A model generated the notes under the pieces. It ran no database searches. It was given only the letters and a program-made list of their open reading frames with translations, and was not told the DNA's origin. Made by a program: the position numbers and the translations under genes. A stretch of DNA of 64,000 nucleotides from an uncultured Prevotella sp. (GTDB taxonomy: Bacteria > Bacteroidota > Bacteroidia > Bacteroidales > Bacteroidaceae), in contig CAAGPV010000090.1 in assembly GCA_900771975.1 (NCBI GenBank), positions 120,294-184,293 of the forward strand, given 5' to 3'. Shown here in pieces: positions 33,001-40,748 of the stretch; position 1 is the stretch's first letter, and every line of letters begins with the position of its first letter.

Positions 33001-35184
33001 ATTGGCAGTATCGGCCTCATCATCGGTGAGCTTTAAGTCGCCCACATGGCCCTCCACGGCATACCGCTTGTCGGCCAGTTGGCCTTGAAGCGTGACGTCG
33101 GCAGTGGTAGACAGCCGGTAGGCACGGTCGATGCCAGCCAGTTCTTGCAGATTGGCATTGGCCAAAAGACCGGTGACATGTGCGTTGACGGCTTTCCCGT
33201 GCATGGCTCCGTCCACCGAGAAGTTGCCGGCCAACAACTGAACTGTCCTATAGCGGTATTGCTCTCGCAAGTCGACAGCTGACAAGCGGCCGTTGGCAGC
33301 ATAATAGTCTTTAAGGTTGGAGCGGACATGGAGGTTGGCATCCGTGGAAAGCGTCCAACGCTTGTCGAGCTTGGCCAGGATTTTCAGGTCGGCACGGGTG
33401 ATGTGGCCGTTGACAACAACGTCTACCAAGCGGTTAGAGATGCGTCCGCTGACACGGATGTTGCCCCCTATCATGCGGTTGTTGCTGAGCAGGTGGGCAT
33501 CTATGTGCCCCTGTCGGAGGCTCACTTCGCCACGAATGTGGTCGAGCGCATAGCTCTGATACTGGAAACGGTCGATGTTGGCCTTGAACCGTATGCCCGT
33601 TTTGGGAGAAAGGAAGTCGGTGCCTTGTCCCGAGGTAGCGACAGTGCCCGTGAAAGGATGCAGTCCCTGACGGGGTAGAAAGTGTTCAAGGTGGAGTTGT
33701 TTGGCTTTTGCGGTGAGCGTGTAGGCCATTGACTGTCGGTTGAAATGGGCTTTGGCATAGAGTGTTCCCCCACCCTCTGTGGCTACAAGGTCGGCAGCAT
33801 AATGCGGGCCGTTGGCAGTGATATTACCGCTCAGGCCGATGTTGCGAGGCAGGTGGACCGTCTTGCGCACCGATAGCGGCAGGAAGGGCTGGACAAAAGC
33901 CAAGTTGTGAGCTTTCGCCTTGATGTGGAGGTTGGCGGAAAGGCGGTCGGGTTGCAACAGACTGGCCACACGTCCGTTGGCAGACAGGCTCAGCTTGCCG
34001 GGGAGCGACAACTGCAACTGGCGGATAGAAGCCTGCTGCATGTTTCCATCAAACGCCAAGGCAAGGTTTAGGCGGTCGGAAGGCAGTTTTCGGCGCAAGT
34101 TTGAGGGGACTGCGGAAAGGAAAGGCTGAAGGTCGGCCACACAGGTATAGCCCGACAACCGTGTGCTGATTTGGCCAGGACAACTGTCGGCAAAGGCGTT
34201 GAGGGCCATTTCATAGCGTCCCGACAGGTCGGAGCCAGGCATTGTGAGGTGGAACTGTGGCAGCGAGAGCGAGGTGGAATCCATCCTGAACGCGCCCGTC
34301 AGCCCTGTCACCCGCAGACCGCTATGTTCAAGGAAGTTGCAGGCACGGATGTGCATCTGCAGTTGTGACGGCATATAAGCAAACGAGTCGATGCCGAGAT
34401 GAAGCTGTTGCAACAAGATGTGGTTGGCGTCAAAGCCCTGTGTGGGTTTCCGGAAGTTCTGGTGGTAAGCCAGCGAACCGCCCTGCCAGTCGAGCGTCTC
34501 CACCGAATAGTCGTTGTCGTGGGGCTGAAGATGGACGTTTTTAGCTTCGGTCTGTGAAAACTGGGCAGCCACCATTAGGGTGTCGCCCGGCATATGGATG
34601 GTGAGGGCGGTGTTGGCGAGCCGTAGCCGTGAAACGTTTATGGCCCAACAACTCGTGCTGGGAGTGGTGTCGGGAGGTACGGTGTCGCTGAGTTGGATGT
34701 CGAGAAAGGCTTCTTGTAGGTCGCCACGGTTGACCCTCACGGTGTCGTTGAGCAGGTCGATGCCACGGCTTTCGAGGCACAGACGCCCCACTTGTCCCTT
34801 TATGCGAACAGAAGGAATAAGGTGGGCGGTGTTGAGCTGGAGCGACTGACACTCCAGACGGGCTATGTTGACCTCTCCTTTGAACAACGGCCAAAATTCT
34901 ACCGAACACAAAAGGCTTCGCATATCGGCCACTGTGTCCTTCACCTGTGGCAGTGAATCGCGCTTCTGCAACATGCGAAAGCCCGACAACTCAAGGTCTA
35001 ATGGAAACGAAAGCCCCACCTGACGGATGGAAATGTCCATGCCCGTTGAACGTGATGCATACTGAGTGGCTTGCTTAACTGCCCACCGCTGAACTGGCGG
35101 CAGGTAGAGCAGCAGTGCCAAAAGCAGGAAAAGCACGATGGGGGTTGCAACAAGGGCAACGAGCCATCGCAACGTCTTTTTCAT
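30070..35184 (-). CDS. tamB: TamB-family translocation/assembly protein
   Basis: This very long protein (1704 residues) has one N-terminal membrane anchor (about residues 8-28), a long run of repeating beta strands of the AsmA/TamB bridge type and the conserved C-terminal TamB (DUF490) domain, including FTGDPMNPTLNITATE and TLNFSKRLWNNRLRINMGG. TamB spans the periplasm and, with a TamA partner, helps build or lipidate the outer membrane. ATG 35184 (MKKTLRWL) was preferred to ATG 35196. The TamA-like gene directly follows with a 14-base overlap. Confidence 0.92.
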   Translation of the reverse strand: MKKTLRWLVALVATPIVLFLLLALLLYLPPVQRWAVKQATQYASRSTGMDISIRQVGLSFPLDLELSGFRMLQKRDSLPQVKDTVADMRSLLCSVEFWPLFKGEVNIARLECQSLQLNTAHLIPSVRIKGQVGRLCLESRGIDLLNDTVRVNRGDLQEAFLDIQLSDTVPPDTTPSTSCWAINVSRLRLANTALTIHMPGDTLMVAAQFSQTEAKNVHLQPHDNDYSVETLDWQGGSLAYHQNFRKPTQGFDANHILLQQLHLGIDSFAYMPSQLQMHIRACNFLEHSGLRVTGLTGAFRMDSTSLSLPQFHLTMPGSDLSGRYEMALNAFADSCPGQISTRLSGYTCVADLQPFLSAVPSNLRRKLPSDRLNLALAFDGNMQQASIRQLQLSLPGKLSLSANGRVASLLQPDRLSANLHIKAKAHNLAFVQPFLPLSVRKTVHLPRNIGLSGNITANGPHYAADLVATEGGGTLYAKAHFNRQSMAYTLTAKAKQLHLEHFLPRQGLHPFTGTVATSGQGTDFLSPKTGIRFKANIDRFQYQSYALDHIRGEVSLRQGHIDAHLLSNNRMIGGNIRVSGRISNRLVDVVVNGHITRADLKILAKLDKRWTLSTDANLHVRSNLKDYYAANGRLSAVDLREQYRYRTVQLLAGNFSVDGAMHGKAVNAHVTGLLANANLQELAGIDRAYRLSTTADVTLQGQLADKRYAVEGHVGDLKLTDDEADTANPILAGGFQFAANMHKKLINGSLNGNVDHADFYQLGLVDAPMTTRFGADVRFSTNTNDCYDVDGMLSSLQVTDRQHTYNPGDIALRLLSRADTTHAMVKGGDFHLLAEAQGSYKRVLKAVNSIQTTLENQFKEKLIDQVALRQLLPVAHISLNSGRENFFSQLLQNNGYKFRNAQVDLTASPASGINGTATVDSLVYKDSVTIDHANLVLTSNESQLHYDLAVENNQVNDYPFKGYLKGSFYERGLQTNATILDQKGKKALDMALQAQMKGNGIEMNILSKKSVMGYKEFTVNDGNYLYMDADQHVSAHMQLKADDGAGVQIYSNDEDSTSLQNVTLSMNNFELGKLFSVLPFMPKMSGVLNGDYHIVHTDNEVTVSSDMTIDNLVYEDCPMGNVGTNLVYMPKDDGTHYVDAIITKDGNDVGQLTGTYDSNAGGDLDAVFKLNEFPLNFVNGFVPDRLIGLQGTGEGELTVKGPLDNLDINGEVYLDSSYIYSDPYGVKMRFGNDPVTIQNSRLLFENFQVYANNDQPLNLYGWLNFRNVNKMSMSVLMQADNFELIDAKENPRSEVYGKAFVNFVGAMRGPLNKLKMGGRLEVLGNTDMTYVMRESALSTDDQMEQLVHFTNFNDSTADKVVVRPNIEGFQMDMSVSIDEQAHIVCALNSEHTNYIDLIGGGDLTLHYDPTNSMNLRGRYTLNSGQMKYSLDMIPLRTFNIQEGSYIEFTGDPMNPTLNITATENIKATYTGGMNDRIVNFTTGVKMTNNLARPGVEFIVEAPEDLDAQNNLNTMSAEEKAKIAVTLLASGMYLADGSGGTFAMNNALASFMQTKINDISGRALSSMGLDITANMESTADASGSLHTDYTLNFSKRLWNNRLRINMGGRVSTGSQLSEENGAYFDNFSLEYRLNKNETQYLKLYYEREAYDWLEGQLSEFGAGFMWRRKLQHFKDIFRFKPKKDNEPLLPNRPDTTLIRFKNEKK

Positions 35185-35278
35185 ATCTATATGCATTCTT
35201 CTGAAGTTAGTGGCAATGGTGTAAACGTCTACAAAGTAAGCAAAAAAAAACGAGACGGCATAACTTCTTTATCAAGAA

Positions 35279-35310
35279 TTTGTGACAGTGGCAGAAAAAC
35301 GCTACATTTG
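35279..35310 (+). promoter_or_regulatory. Promoter of the SpoU-type methyltransferase gene
   Basis: TTTG (35279-35282), 20 bases, TACATTTG (35303-35310) match the Bacteroidetes consensus. ATG follows 30 bases later. Confidence 0.65.
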
Positions 35311-35339
35311 CAAGAATAAAAGCGGTAGAACAGAAGAAA

Positions 35340-36155
35340 ATGAACGTTATAGAAATTACATCGCTTTCCCACCCTGGAGTGGAAATTTTCAGTAAGTTGA
35401 CCGAAGCCCAGCTGCGTCAGAAGAAAGAAGAAAACCAAGGCTTGTTCATCGCCGAAAGCCCCAAGGTGATTAGGGTGGCGCTGGATGCCGGCTATGAGCC
35501 GGTGGCCTTGCTCTGCGAACGTAAGCACCTTACAGGTGATGCTGCCGATATCGTGGCGCGGTGTGGCGACTTGCCCATCTATACTGGCAGCAGAGAGTTG
35601 CTTGCAGCGCTTACTGGTTACACGCTCACGCGGGGCGTGTTGTGTGCCATGCGCCGCCTACCAGCCTTGAGCGTGGAGAAAGTGTGTTGTGACGCACGGC
35701 GCGTAGTGGTGATAGACGGTGTGGTTGATACCACCAACATAGGGGCTATCTTTCGTTCGGCTGCCGCTTTGGGAATCGATGGAGTTTTACTCTCACGCAC
35801 ATCGTGCGACCCATTGAACCGCAGAGCGATACGCGTGTCTATGGGAACGGTGTTTCTTGTGCCCTGGACATGGCTGGATCAACCGGTTGGTTGGCTGGAA
35901 ACACTCGGCTTCAAGACGGTGGCCATGGCCTTGACAGAGAAGTCGGTACCCCTTGACGACCCACAACTGATGGCAGAAAAACGTCTCGCCATCGTTATGG
36001 GAACTGAAGGTGACGGTCTGCCCGTTGACACCATTGCCTCGTGCAACTATGTGGTGCGCATCCCAATGGCCCACCATGTAGACTCGCTCAACGTGGCCGC
36101 AGCCTCAGCGGTAGCCTTTTGGCAACTGCGAGTAAGGGACGAAAATATGCGGTGA
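35340..36155 (+). CDS. TrmH/SpoU-family RNA 2'-O-methyltransferase
   Basis: The 271-residue protein has an N-terminal substrate-binding domain (SpoU_sub_bind-like) and a C-terminal SPOUT knot with the three motifs TTNIGAIFRSAAALG, MGTEGDGLP and IPMAHHVDSLNVAAASAVA. Members methylate ribose 2'-OH in rRNA or tRNA with SAM. The specific target is unknown. Confidence 0.9.
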   Translation: MNVIEITSLSHPGVEIFSKLTEAQLRQKKEENQGLFIAESPKVIRVALDAGYEPVALLCERKHLTGDAADIVARCGDLPIYTGSRELLAALTGYTLTRGVLCAMRRLPALSVEKVCCDARRVVVIDGVVDTTNIGAIFRSAAALGIDGVLLSRTSCDPLNRRAIRVSMGTVFLVPWTWLDQPVGWLETLGFKTVAMALTEKSVPLDDPQLMAEKRLAIVMGTEGDGLPVDTIASCNYVVRIPMAHHVDSLNVAAASAVAFWQLRVRDENMR

Positions 36156-36378
36156 AACGGTAGAAAAAAGTAAATGAAAGCCGTCAAACAGATAAGTTTT
36201 TCAGAAAAAAGAACGCCTAAAAAAGCAAAAAATAGCAGATTTGAGCTTTTGTTTTGAGTTTCAAGTGGTTGTGGCAGTCGTTGGCTTTAGTTGGCATAGA
36301 CGAGGAAAAGCGAAAAATGCAAATTGAAGAAATAGAAACGCTTTCAAATCATTACCTCGCAGAAACGTTCTAAGGTAT

Positions 36379-36404
36379 GTTTCGAGTTACTCGAAACCTT
36401 TTTG
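36379..36404 (+). terminator. Terminator-like hairpin after the methyltransferase gene
   Basis: An 8-pair perfect stem (36379-36386 with 36390-36397), loop TTA, then C and five T. It is 224 bases after the stop codon. Confidence 0.55.
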
Positions 36405-36530
36405 GTTACTCCCAAAAGAGTTTATCCCTGGATAGGAATATTCCTCCGAAGTCGGACTAATAATAGGTAAAAGAACATATAAAAAACAATAAAATGTTTC
36501 TACTTTTCCTCATAAATAAATAATATTTCG

Positions 36531-36538
36531 TATTTTTG
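36531..36538 (+). promoter_or_regulatory. abiE operon promoter -7 element
   Basis: TATTTTTG matches TAnnTTTG, 16 bases before the abiEi ATG. AbiEi antitoxins bind their own promoter, but no clear operator repeat is seen here. Confidence 0.5.
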
Positions 36539-36554
36539 TGCAAAATTAGAAACA

Positions 36555-37319
36555 ATGACGGAACTACTGAGTATATTATACAAGCTACGAATATTCACCT
36601 TAGAAGAACTTTCAGAGGCTCTAAAAGGCAAGGTGAAGTCGGTGGAAGCGTTACTTGCACGGTACAAGCAACAAGGGTGGATTGTGGCTATACGGCGCAA
36701 CACCTATTGCATGAGGGATATTGCATCGGGCTTACCAGTTTGCGATAAATATGAGATAGGCAGCCACTTGTCGCCGACAGCTTGCATCGGCTATCACACG
36801 GCTTTGGAATTTCATGGATTGGCTCATCAACCATTCAATGAGGTTTCTGTGAAGAGCATGACTCGCTTCAATCCCTTTTCTTTCGATAATGTGGATTACA
36901 CCTATTGCCGACAAACAAAGAAAATCGTTGGAATGATGACTCCCAAGGGAAATCCATACGTGCGAGTAACGGATATGGAGAGTACGTTGCTGGATTGCTT
37001 TGACCGTATCGATCGAGCTGGGGGCATCGAGGAATTGCTGCATTGCATGGAGGGTATTGTATTGCTCAATGAGGAAAAGCTCGTTGATTATCTTGCAAGG
37101 TACAGCAAGGCGTTCCTGTATCAGAAGACTGGTTATCTGTTGGAACGAATCAAGGAACAAGCCAATATCTCAGAATCCCTCTTGGAGTTGTGCCAAGCCA
37201 AGGGAACCAAAAGCGTCAAGTGGTTGACTAACAACGAAGAGTCGGATACATTTATAAATAAATGGCGCATGTATGTGCCACAAGAACTAACATCAAAAGA
37301 AGAATATGAACTCATATAA
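36555..37319 (+). CDS. AbiEi-like antitoxin
   Basis: The 254-residue protein has an N-terminal winged-helix-like region (ILYKLRIFTLEELSEALKG) and a C-terminal domain of the AbiEi type, with the conserved ATxE/ESTLLDCFDR-like segment. In AbiE systems (type IV toxin-antitoxin) it represses the operon and counters the AbiEii nucleotidyltransferase without binding it. The 14-base overlap with the next gene, which has the AbiEii signature, supports the call. Confidence 0.85.
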   Translation: MTELLSILYKLRIFTLEELSEALKGKVKSVEALLARYKQQGWIVAIRRNTYCMRDIASGLPVCDKYEIGSHLSPTACIGYHTALEFHGLAHQPFNEVSVKSMTRFNPFSFDNVDYTYCRQTKKIVGMMTPKGNPYVRVTDMESTLLDCFDRIDRAGGIEELLHCMEGIVLLNEEKLVDYLARYSKAFLYQKTGYLLERIKEQANISESLLELCQAKGTKSVKWLTNNEESDTFINKWRMYVPQELTSKEEYELI

Positions 37320-38268
37320 CAAACAAGCTCTTGACATCATCGCCAAGGAGCAAGGCTTTATTCGTGACAACCTCGAAAAGGTGATGCGATTGGTGGAGAT
37401 ACTCAACTATTTCCATGAAAGTCCTTTACTGTCTAAATCTCTTGTGCTGAAAGGAGGCACAGCCATCAATCTCACCATTTTCCAACTGCCAAGACTCTCG
37501 GTAGATATAGATCTTGACTTTACTGTGGATTGCGACAGAGATTCCATGCTCTCCATTCGACAAGATGTGAATAACGAGATTCTACGCTATATGGAGTCGG
37601 AAGGTTATCATCTCGCACCTGGTTCCAAGACACCGCATACGCTCGACTCATGGGTGTTTCATTATACCAATGCTGCAGGCAACAACGATGGCATCAAGAT
37701 AGAAATCAACTATTCAGACCGTTGCCATATCTTGCCAGCAGTGGAGACCCATGTGTCCATCCCATTCCTGAGCGATGTAAAAGTACGTTCTCTTTCGCCT
37801 GTCGAATTGTTCGCCACCAAAATAAACGCTTTGATTGGCAGAAGTGCTGCACGTGACATTTATGATGTCTATAACATGGTAGAGCATCAACTCTTTCGGA
37901 GCGATGAGGAGAGAACGTTGCTGAGAAAAGCGACCGTCTTTTATCTGACTGTTGGCTCAAGTAGAAAAGACAATGCTACGCCTACGGAATATACAGACTT
38001 TCCGCAGATAGACAAAATTCGTTTTCCGCAGATTCGTTCACAACTCTTGCCTGTGCTGAGGCGAAGTGAACACTTCGACTTTGAGAAAGCAAAGACTGAG
38101 GTAAAGGATTTTCTCACAAGTCTATTGGTGCTTACGGATTCAGAGAAAGAGTACGTACAGAATTTCAATGCAAGCAAATACACTCCAGAGTTGCTATTTG
38201 AGGACACGGACATTGTCGATAGAATCAAATTTCATCCTATGGCTTTGTGGAAAACAAGGAGTCGTTGA
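37306..38268 (+). CDS. AbiEii/AbiGii-family nucleotidyltransferase toxin
   Basis: The 320-residue protein has the AbiEii nucleotidyltransferase motif: LKGGTAINL (residues 48-56) followed by RLSVDIDLDF (63-72), with the two catalytic aspartates in DID. A conserved lysine-rich/ATKINALIGR helix follows (about residue 170). AbiEii enzymes use nucleotides to block translation during phage infection, and some modify tRNA. All key residues are visible, so it looks active. Hairpins at about 38280-38334 may end the transcript. Confidence 0.88.
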   Translation: MNSYNKQALDIIAKEQGFIRDNLEKVMRLVEILNYFHESPLLSKSLVLKGGTAINLTIFQLPRLSVDIDLDFTVDCDRDSMLSIRQDVNNEILRYMESEGYHLAPGSKTPHTLDSWVFHYTNAAGNNDGIKIEINYSDRCHILPAVETHVSIPFLSDVKVRSLSPVELFATKINALIGRSAARDIYDVYNMVEHQLFRSDEERTLLRKATVFYLTVGSSRKDNATPTEYTDFPQIDKIRFPQIRSQLLPVLRRSEHFDFEKAKTEVKDFLTSLLVLTDSEKEYVQNFNASKYTPELLFEDTDIVDRIKFHPMALWKTRSR

Positions 38269-38536
38269 ATGTTTTTTCTGTAATTTTCAAAAAAATTACG
38301 CTAAAATCTGCCGAATAGCTTAAAATGAGCTATTTATGAGCTTTTTACCTTAATATAGGTAATGATTTGGCAACGGTTCTAATTTCTGCAATGTGCATAC
38401 GTTTGCTTGTCAAACAACTCTTTTCGTTTGCAAAGAATACAATAATTACACGAGACTACGATAATTTTATAATATTTTTACGGTTAATTTTCTGTAGATA
38501 TATAATGTGGCATAACCATAATCGCAGAAAATAATG

Positions 38537-38544
38537 TATTTTTG
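38537..38544 (+). promoter_or_regulatory. Promoter -7 element of the Abi-associated small RNA
   Basis: TATTTTTG matches TAnnTTTG and lies just upstream of the structured segment at 38551-38637, 119 bases before the Abi-like ORF. Confidence 0.5.
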
Positions 38545-38550
38545 TAGGCA

Positions 38551-38637
38551 AAAGTGTAAATAAAACAAGACCCGATAGCTTGACGAATCAGAGGCTACCG
38601 GGAATCAACGCTACAAATATAGTGTTTTTTCTTGTTT
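38551..38637 (+). ncRNA. Putative structured RNA upstream of an Abi-like HEPN gene
   Basis: Three complementary pairs fit one compact fold. A closing stem of 8 pairs (38563-38570 with 38630-38637) surrounds two hairpins: 38571-38579 with 38594-38602 (eight pairs, one mismatch, directly abutting the closing stem) and 38608-38613 with 38620-38625 (six pairs, one G-U), the latter followed by six T. It has its own promoter element and ends 25 bases before the Abi-like start. Abi-type HEPN proteins have been described with small RNA antitoxins, so this may be the antidote or guide; that is inference. It could also be a regulatory leader or attenuator. Confidence 0.5.
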
Positions 38638-38662
38638 CAACCAAGTAAAAGGACGAATATTT

Positions 38663-39355
38663 ATGGAATATTTAGATTTTGAGCGGATTTTGTCTGCCAA
38701 ACGAATGCAGAGATATAAAGATGCAGCGAATGGTGATACTCGCAAGGCTATGGCTTTGTATCGCAACAACTTGCGCTTGTCGCAGGAGATGTTCACCATC
38801 GTGAGTTGCTTTGAGGTGGCATTGCGTAATGCTATAGATGATCTCTTGGTAACAACCTTGGGAAACGACTGGTTGAGAGATTCCGTTCAAGACAATGGGA
38901 TATTCTCCAATGGACGCATGAACGAGACAAGGAAAATCATAGACAAGGCATACAGCAGATTAAATCGACAAGGAATCTATTCTCACTCCAAACTCATAGC
39001 TGAAATGGAATTTGGCGTATGGAAATATATGTTTTCCTCATTGCAATATCGTGCAACAGGACAATGCTTGTTGCGAGCATTTCCCAATAAGCCTCGCTCA
39101 TCGGCTGCCGTTCAATATAACAACACTTATATCTTCAATGAACTTGACAAGGTTAATAGCCTAAGAAACAGAATAGCCCACCATGAGCCGATATGCTTTA
39201 GGTTGCATGAATCAGAGATAGACACAAGTTATATCATCAACGAATATCAAAAGATACAAACATTGTTCTCTTGGATGGGCATTGATTCACATTCTATGCT
39301 GTATGGACTTGACCATGTGCAAAGTGTTTGTGCTAAAATTAATAGCCTAAAGTGA
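38663..39355 (+). CDS. Abi-like (AbiD/AbiF-type) HEPN protein
   Basis: The 230-residue protein shows the Abi-like layout: an N-terminal helical region with SCFEVALRNAIDDLL (residues 48-62) and a C-terminal HEPN RNase motif R-N-R-I-A-H at 168-173, followed by HEP. HEPN proteins of this group cut RNA and cause abortive infection. The neighbouring AbiE pair places it in a defence segment, and a structured RNA-like element directly precedes it. A cleaved RNA target is not known. Length is close to complete for the family (about 230-300 residues). Confidence 0.82.
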   Translation: MEYLDFERILSAKRMQRYKDAANGDTRKAMALYRNNLRLSQEMFTIVSCFEVALRNAIDDLLVTTLGNDWLRDSVQDNGIFSNGRMNETRKIIDKAYSRLNRQGIYSHSKLIAEMEFGVWKYMFSSLQYRATGQCLLRAFPNKPRSSAAVQYNNTYIFNELDKVNSLRNRIAHHEPICFRLHESEIDTSYIINEYQKIQTLFSWMGIDSHSMLYGLDHVQSVCAKINSLK

Positions 39356-39445
39356 TTTTTTATAACTAAAGTTTCCCACACCCTAAAAAGTGCTGTACAA
39401 ATAACAGTTTTTCAAAAAAAAAGGGAGTTTGTTAAATAGTTTTGT

Positions 39446-39453
39446 TACCTTTG
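39446..39453 (+). promoter_or_regulatory. Promoter -7 element of the polysaccharide locus
   Basis: TACCTTTG matches the consensus just upstream of the leader ORF and the first acyltransferase. An upstream TTTG (39428-39431) is only 14 bases away, so that partner is doubtful. Confidence 0.55.
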
Positions 39454-39475
39454 CAAGGTAGAAAGGAGGTGACAA

Positions 39476-39553
39476 ATGCAGAAAATTAACCACAAAACCC
39501 CTTACTGTATTGTCCTCGCAACTACAAGCCAAAGCCTTATAAAGACTATATAA
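39476..39553 (+). CDS. 25-codon leader ORF with perfect Shine-Dalgarno
   Basis: The sequence AAAGGAGGTGA (39462-39472) is a full complement to the 16S rRNA 3' end and lies 6 bases before an ATG, which is very unusual in Bacteroidetes. The encoded peptide begins MQKINHKTPYCIVLATTSQ. It may be a leader peptide that controls the operon, or the remains of a small gene: after about nine codons a different frame continues as a 48-codon open stretch (39490-39636). Confidence 0.5.
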   Translation: MQKINHKTPYCIVLATTSQSLIKTI

Positions 39554-39636
39554 GCCACTGGAAACCAGAGCTGTTGATGAAAAAAGGCGTTGCTACAAAT
39601 TCGAAATACCATCCATCACGTGCTTTCATGTGGTGA
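39490..39636 (+). other. Open frame that would extend the leader ORF after a one-base shift
   Basis: This frame has no start codon of its own near its beginning. Adding one C to the CCCC run at 39498-39501 would join it to the leader ORF, giving a small basic, aromatic-rich protein with PRNYKPKPYKDYISHWKPE. This may be a frameshifted gene remnant or an artefact. A stem with G-U pairs lies near its end (39614-39622/39627-39635). Confidence 0.35.
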
Positions 39637-39684
39637 CCCCATGATGTGCATCTTTTCCAATGTTTTAACAAATAAACACGACTA

Positions 39685-40654
39685 ATGGCCACCCATAGAA
39701 TCTTTTACATTGATGCATTGAAGGCTTTTGCTATTGTTTTGGTGGTGATGGGCCATTTGTCACCGTATATTTGGGAGACGGGAGATAGCCATTCACTTTA
39801 CTTGCCAATCTTGTCAGCTTTCCATATGCCATTGTTCATGGCCATGAGTGGCTATGTAACGAATGTTGAAAAAATTCAGTTGGAAAAGAAAGCCAAGATG
39901 TTGATACCGTTTTTCGTGTTTGGGTTAGCATGGGTTGCTTACAACCACTATTCCTTCCTTGCCTTTTTCGAGCATGAAGCAAAGGGAGGTTATTGGTTTC
40001 TATATGTTTTATTCATGTTTTACCTGTTTATGACAGGTATTCGGGCAAGTAAGCGAAACCTGTATATGGGGATGGTTTTCGTACAAGTCTTCTTGATGGG
40101 GTTGCATTTCTGTTTGCATCGTACAGTTCCCGGGACAACGCTTTCTACGGACCACATGTTCCAACTATGGCCTTTCTTTTGCATGGGAATTGTCATGAGA
40201 AAGGGATTGCAGGAAAAACTGCTTCAACATAAACTGCTCTCAACGGCAGTTTGCTCTCTTGTAATTGCCTGTGTAATAGGGGGGGGGTAAGTTGATGCAT
40301 TTAACTGGAACACTGGAGATTTACTCAAATGACTTAATGTCTTTCTTTATAGTTCCCCTACTCTTCCTCATCTTTCATGAAGCCGAATACAGAACGAAAG
40401 CCAAGCACAACAAGCTGAAATCCGTAACGAAATACCTTGTAAACGAATTGGGTGTGAATACCTTGCAAATCTACGTATTGCAGTATTTTGCCCTCCGTTT
40501 CTTTATCAAGTATCTCTATGAGACTATGAATTGGAATCTTACTTCCTACGAATGGATTGCAAGTCCTATTATTTCAATCATTCTCAGCTATTTGTGTGTG
40601 CTTGTTTCCCAAGCTATGCATAAGATGAAGTTGGGATTTGTGTTTGGAAGGTAA
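39685..40654 (+). pseudogene. Membrane acyltransferase, frameshifted at a poly-G tract (phase-off)
   Basis: The first frame (39685-40290, 201 residues) begins like an Acyl_transf_3 / OafA-WecH-type acetyltransferase: FYIDALKAFAIVLVVMGHLS, then FHMPLFMAMSGYV. It stops directly after a run of nine G. The rest of the protein lies in another frame (to 40654, ending LGFVFGR). With eight or eleven G the frames fuse into one protein of 322 residues, exactly the length of the neighbouring homologue. Such proteins add O-acetyl or similar groups to surface glycans and have about ten membrane helices. It is probably a switchable gene that is off in this sequence, though an assembly error is possible. 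Confidence 0.85.
40279..40287 (+). repeat. Poly-G tract (9 G) inside the first acyltransferase gene
   Basis: Nine consecutive G residues end the first frame with TAA directly after. Length 8 or 11 restores the full-length reading frame. Confidence 0.9.
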
Positions 40655-40748
40655 AGAAAAGGTCGTTAGAATTATATTATTAAGTAAAAACAACGATAGA
40701 GAATTGGCAAACCTATTTTAATATTAAGTTGTCATAAAAATAGAAAGA

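Larger units (their letters stand above)
36156..36554. other. 400-base AT-rich gene-free stretch before abiEi
   Basis: No ORF or RNA gene is recognised. It contains a terminator hairpin (36379-36403) and the abiEi promoter element (36531-36538). Confidence 0.6.

Noticed and set aside
39462..39472. Perfect anti-SD complement considered as an rRNA gene remnant
   Set aside because: The match is 11 bases only and the flanking sequence has no 16S-like features; a ribosome-binding site before an ATG explains it.
39356..39684. Search for inverted repeats of an invertible capsule promoter
   Set aside because: No convincing pair of matching inverted repeats flanks the promoter at 39446-39453. Distant repeats cannot be excluded by eye.
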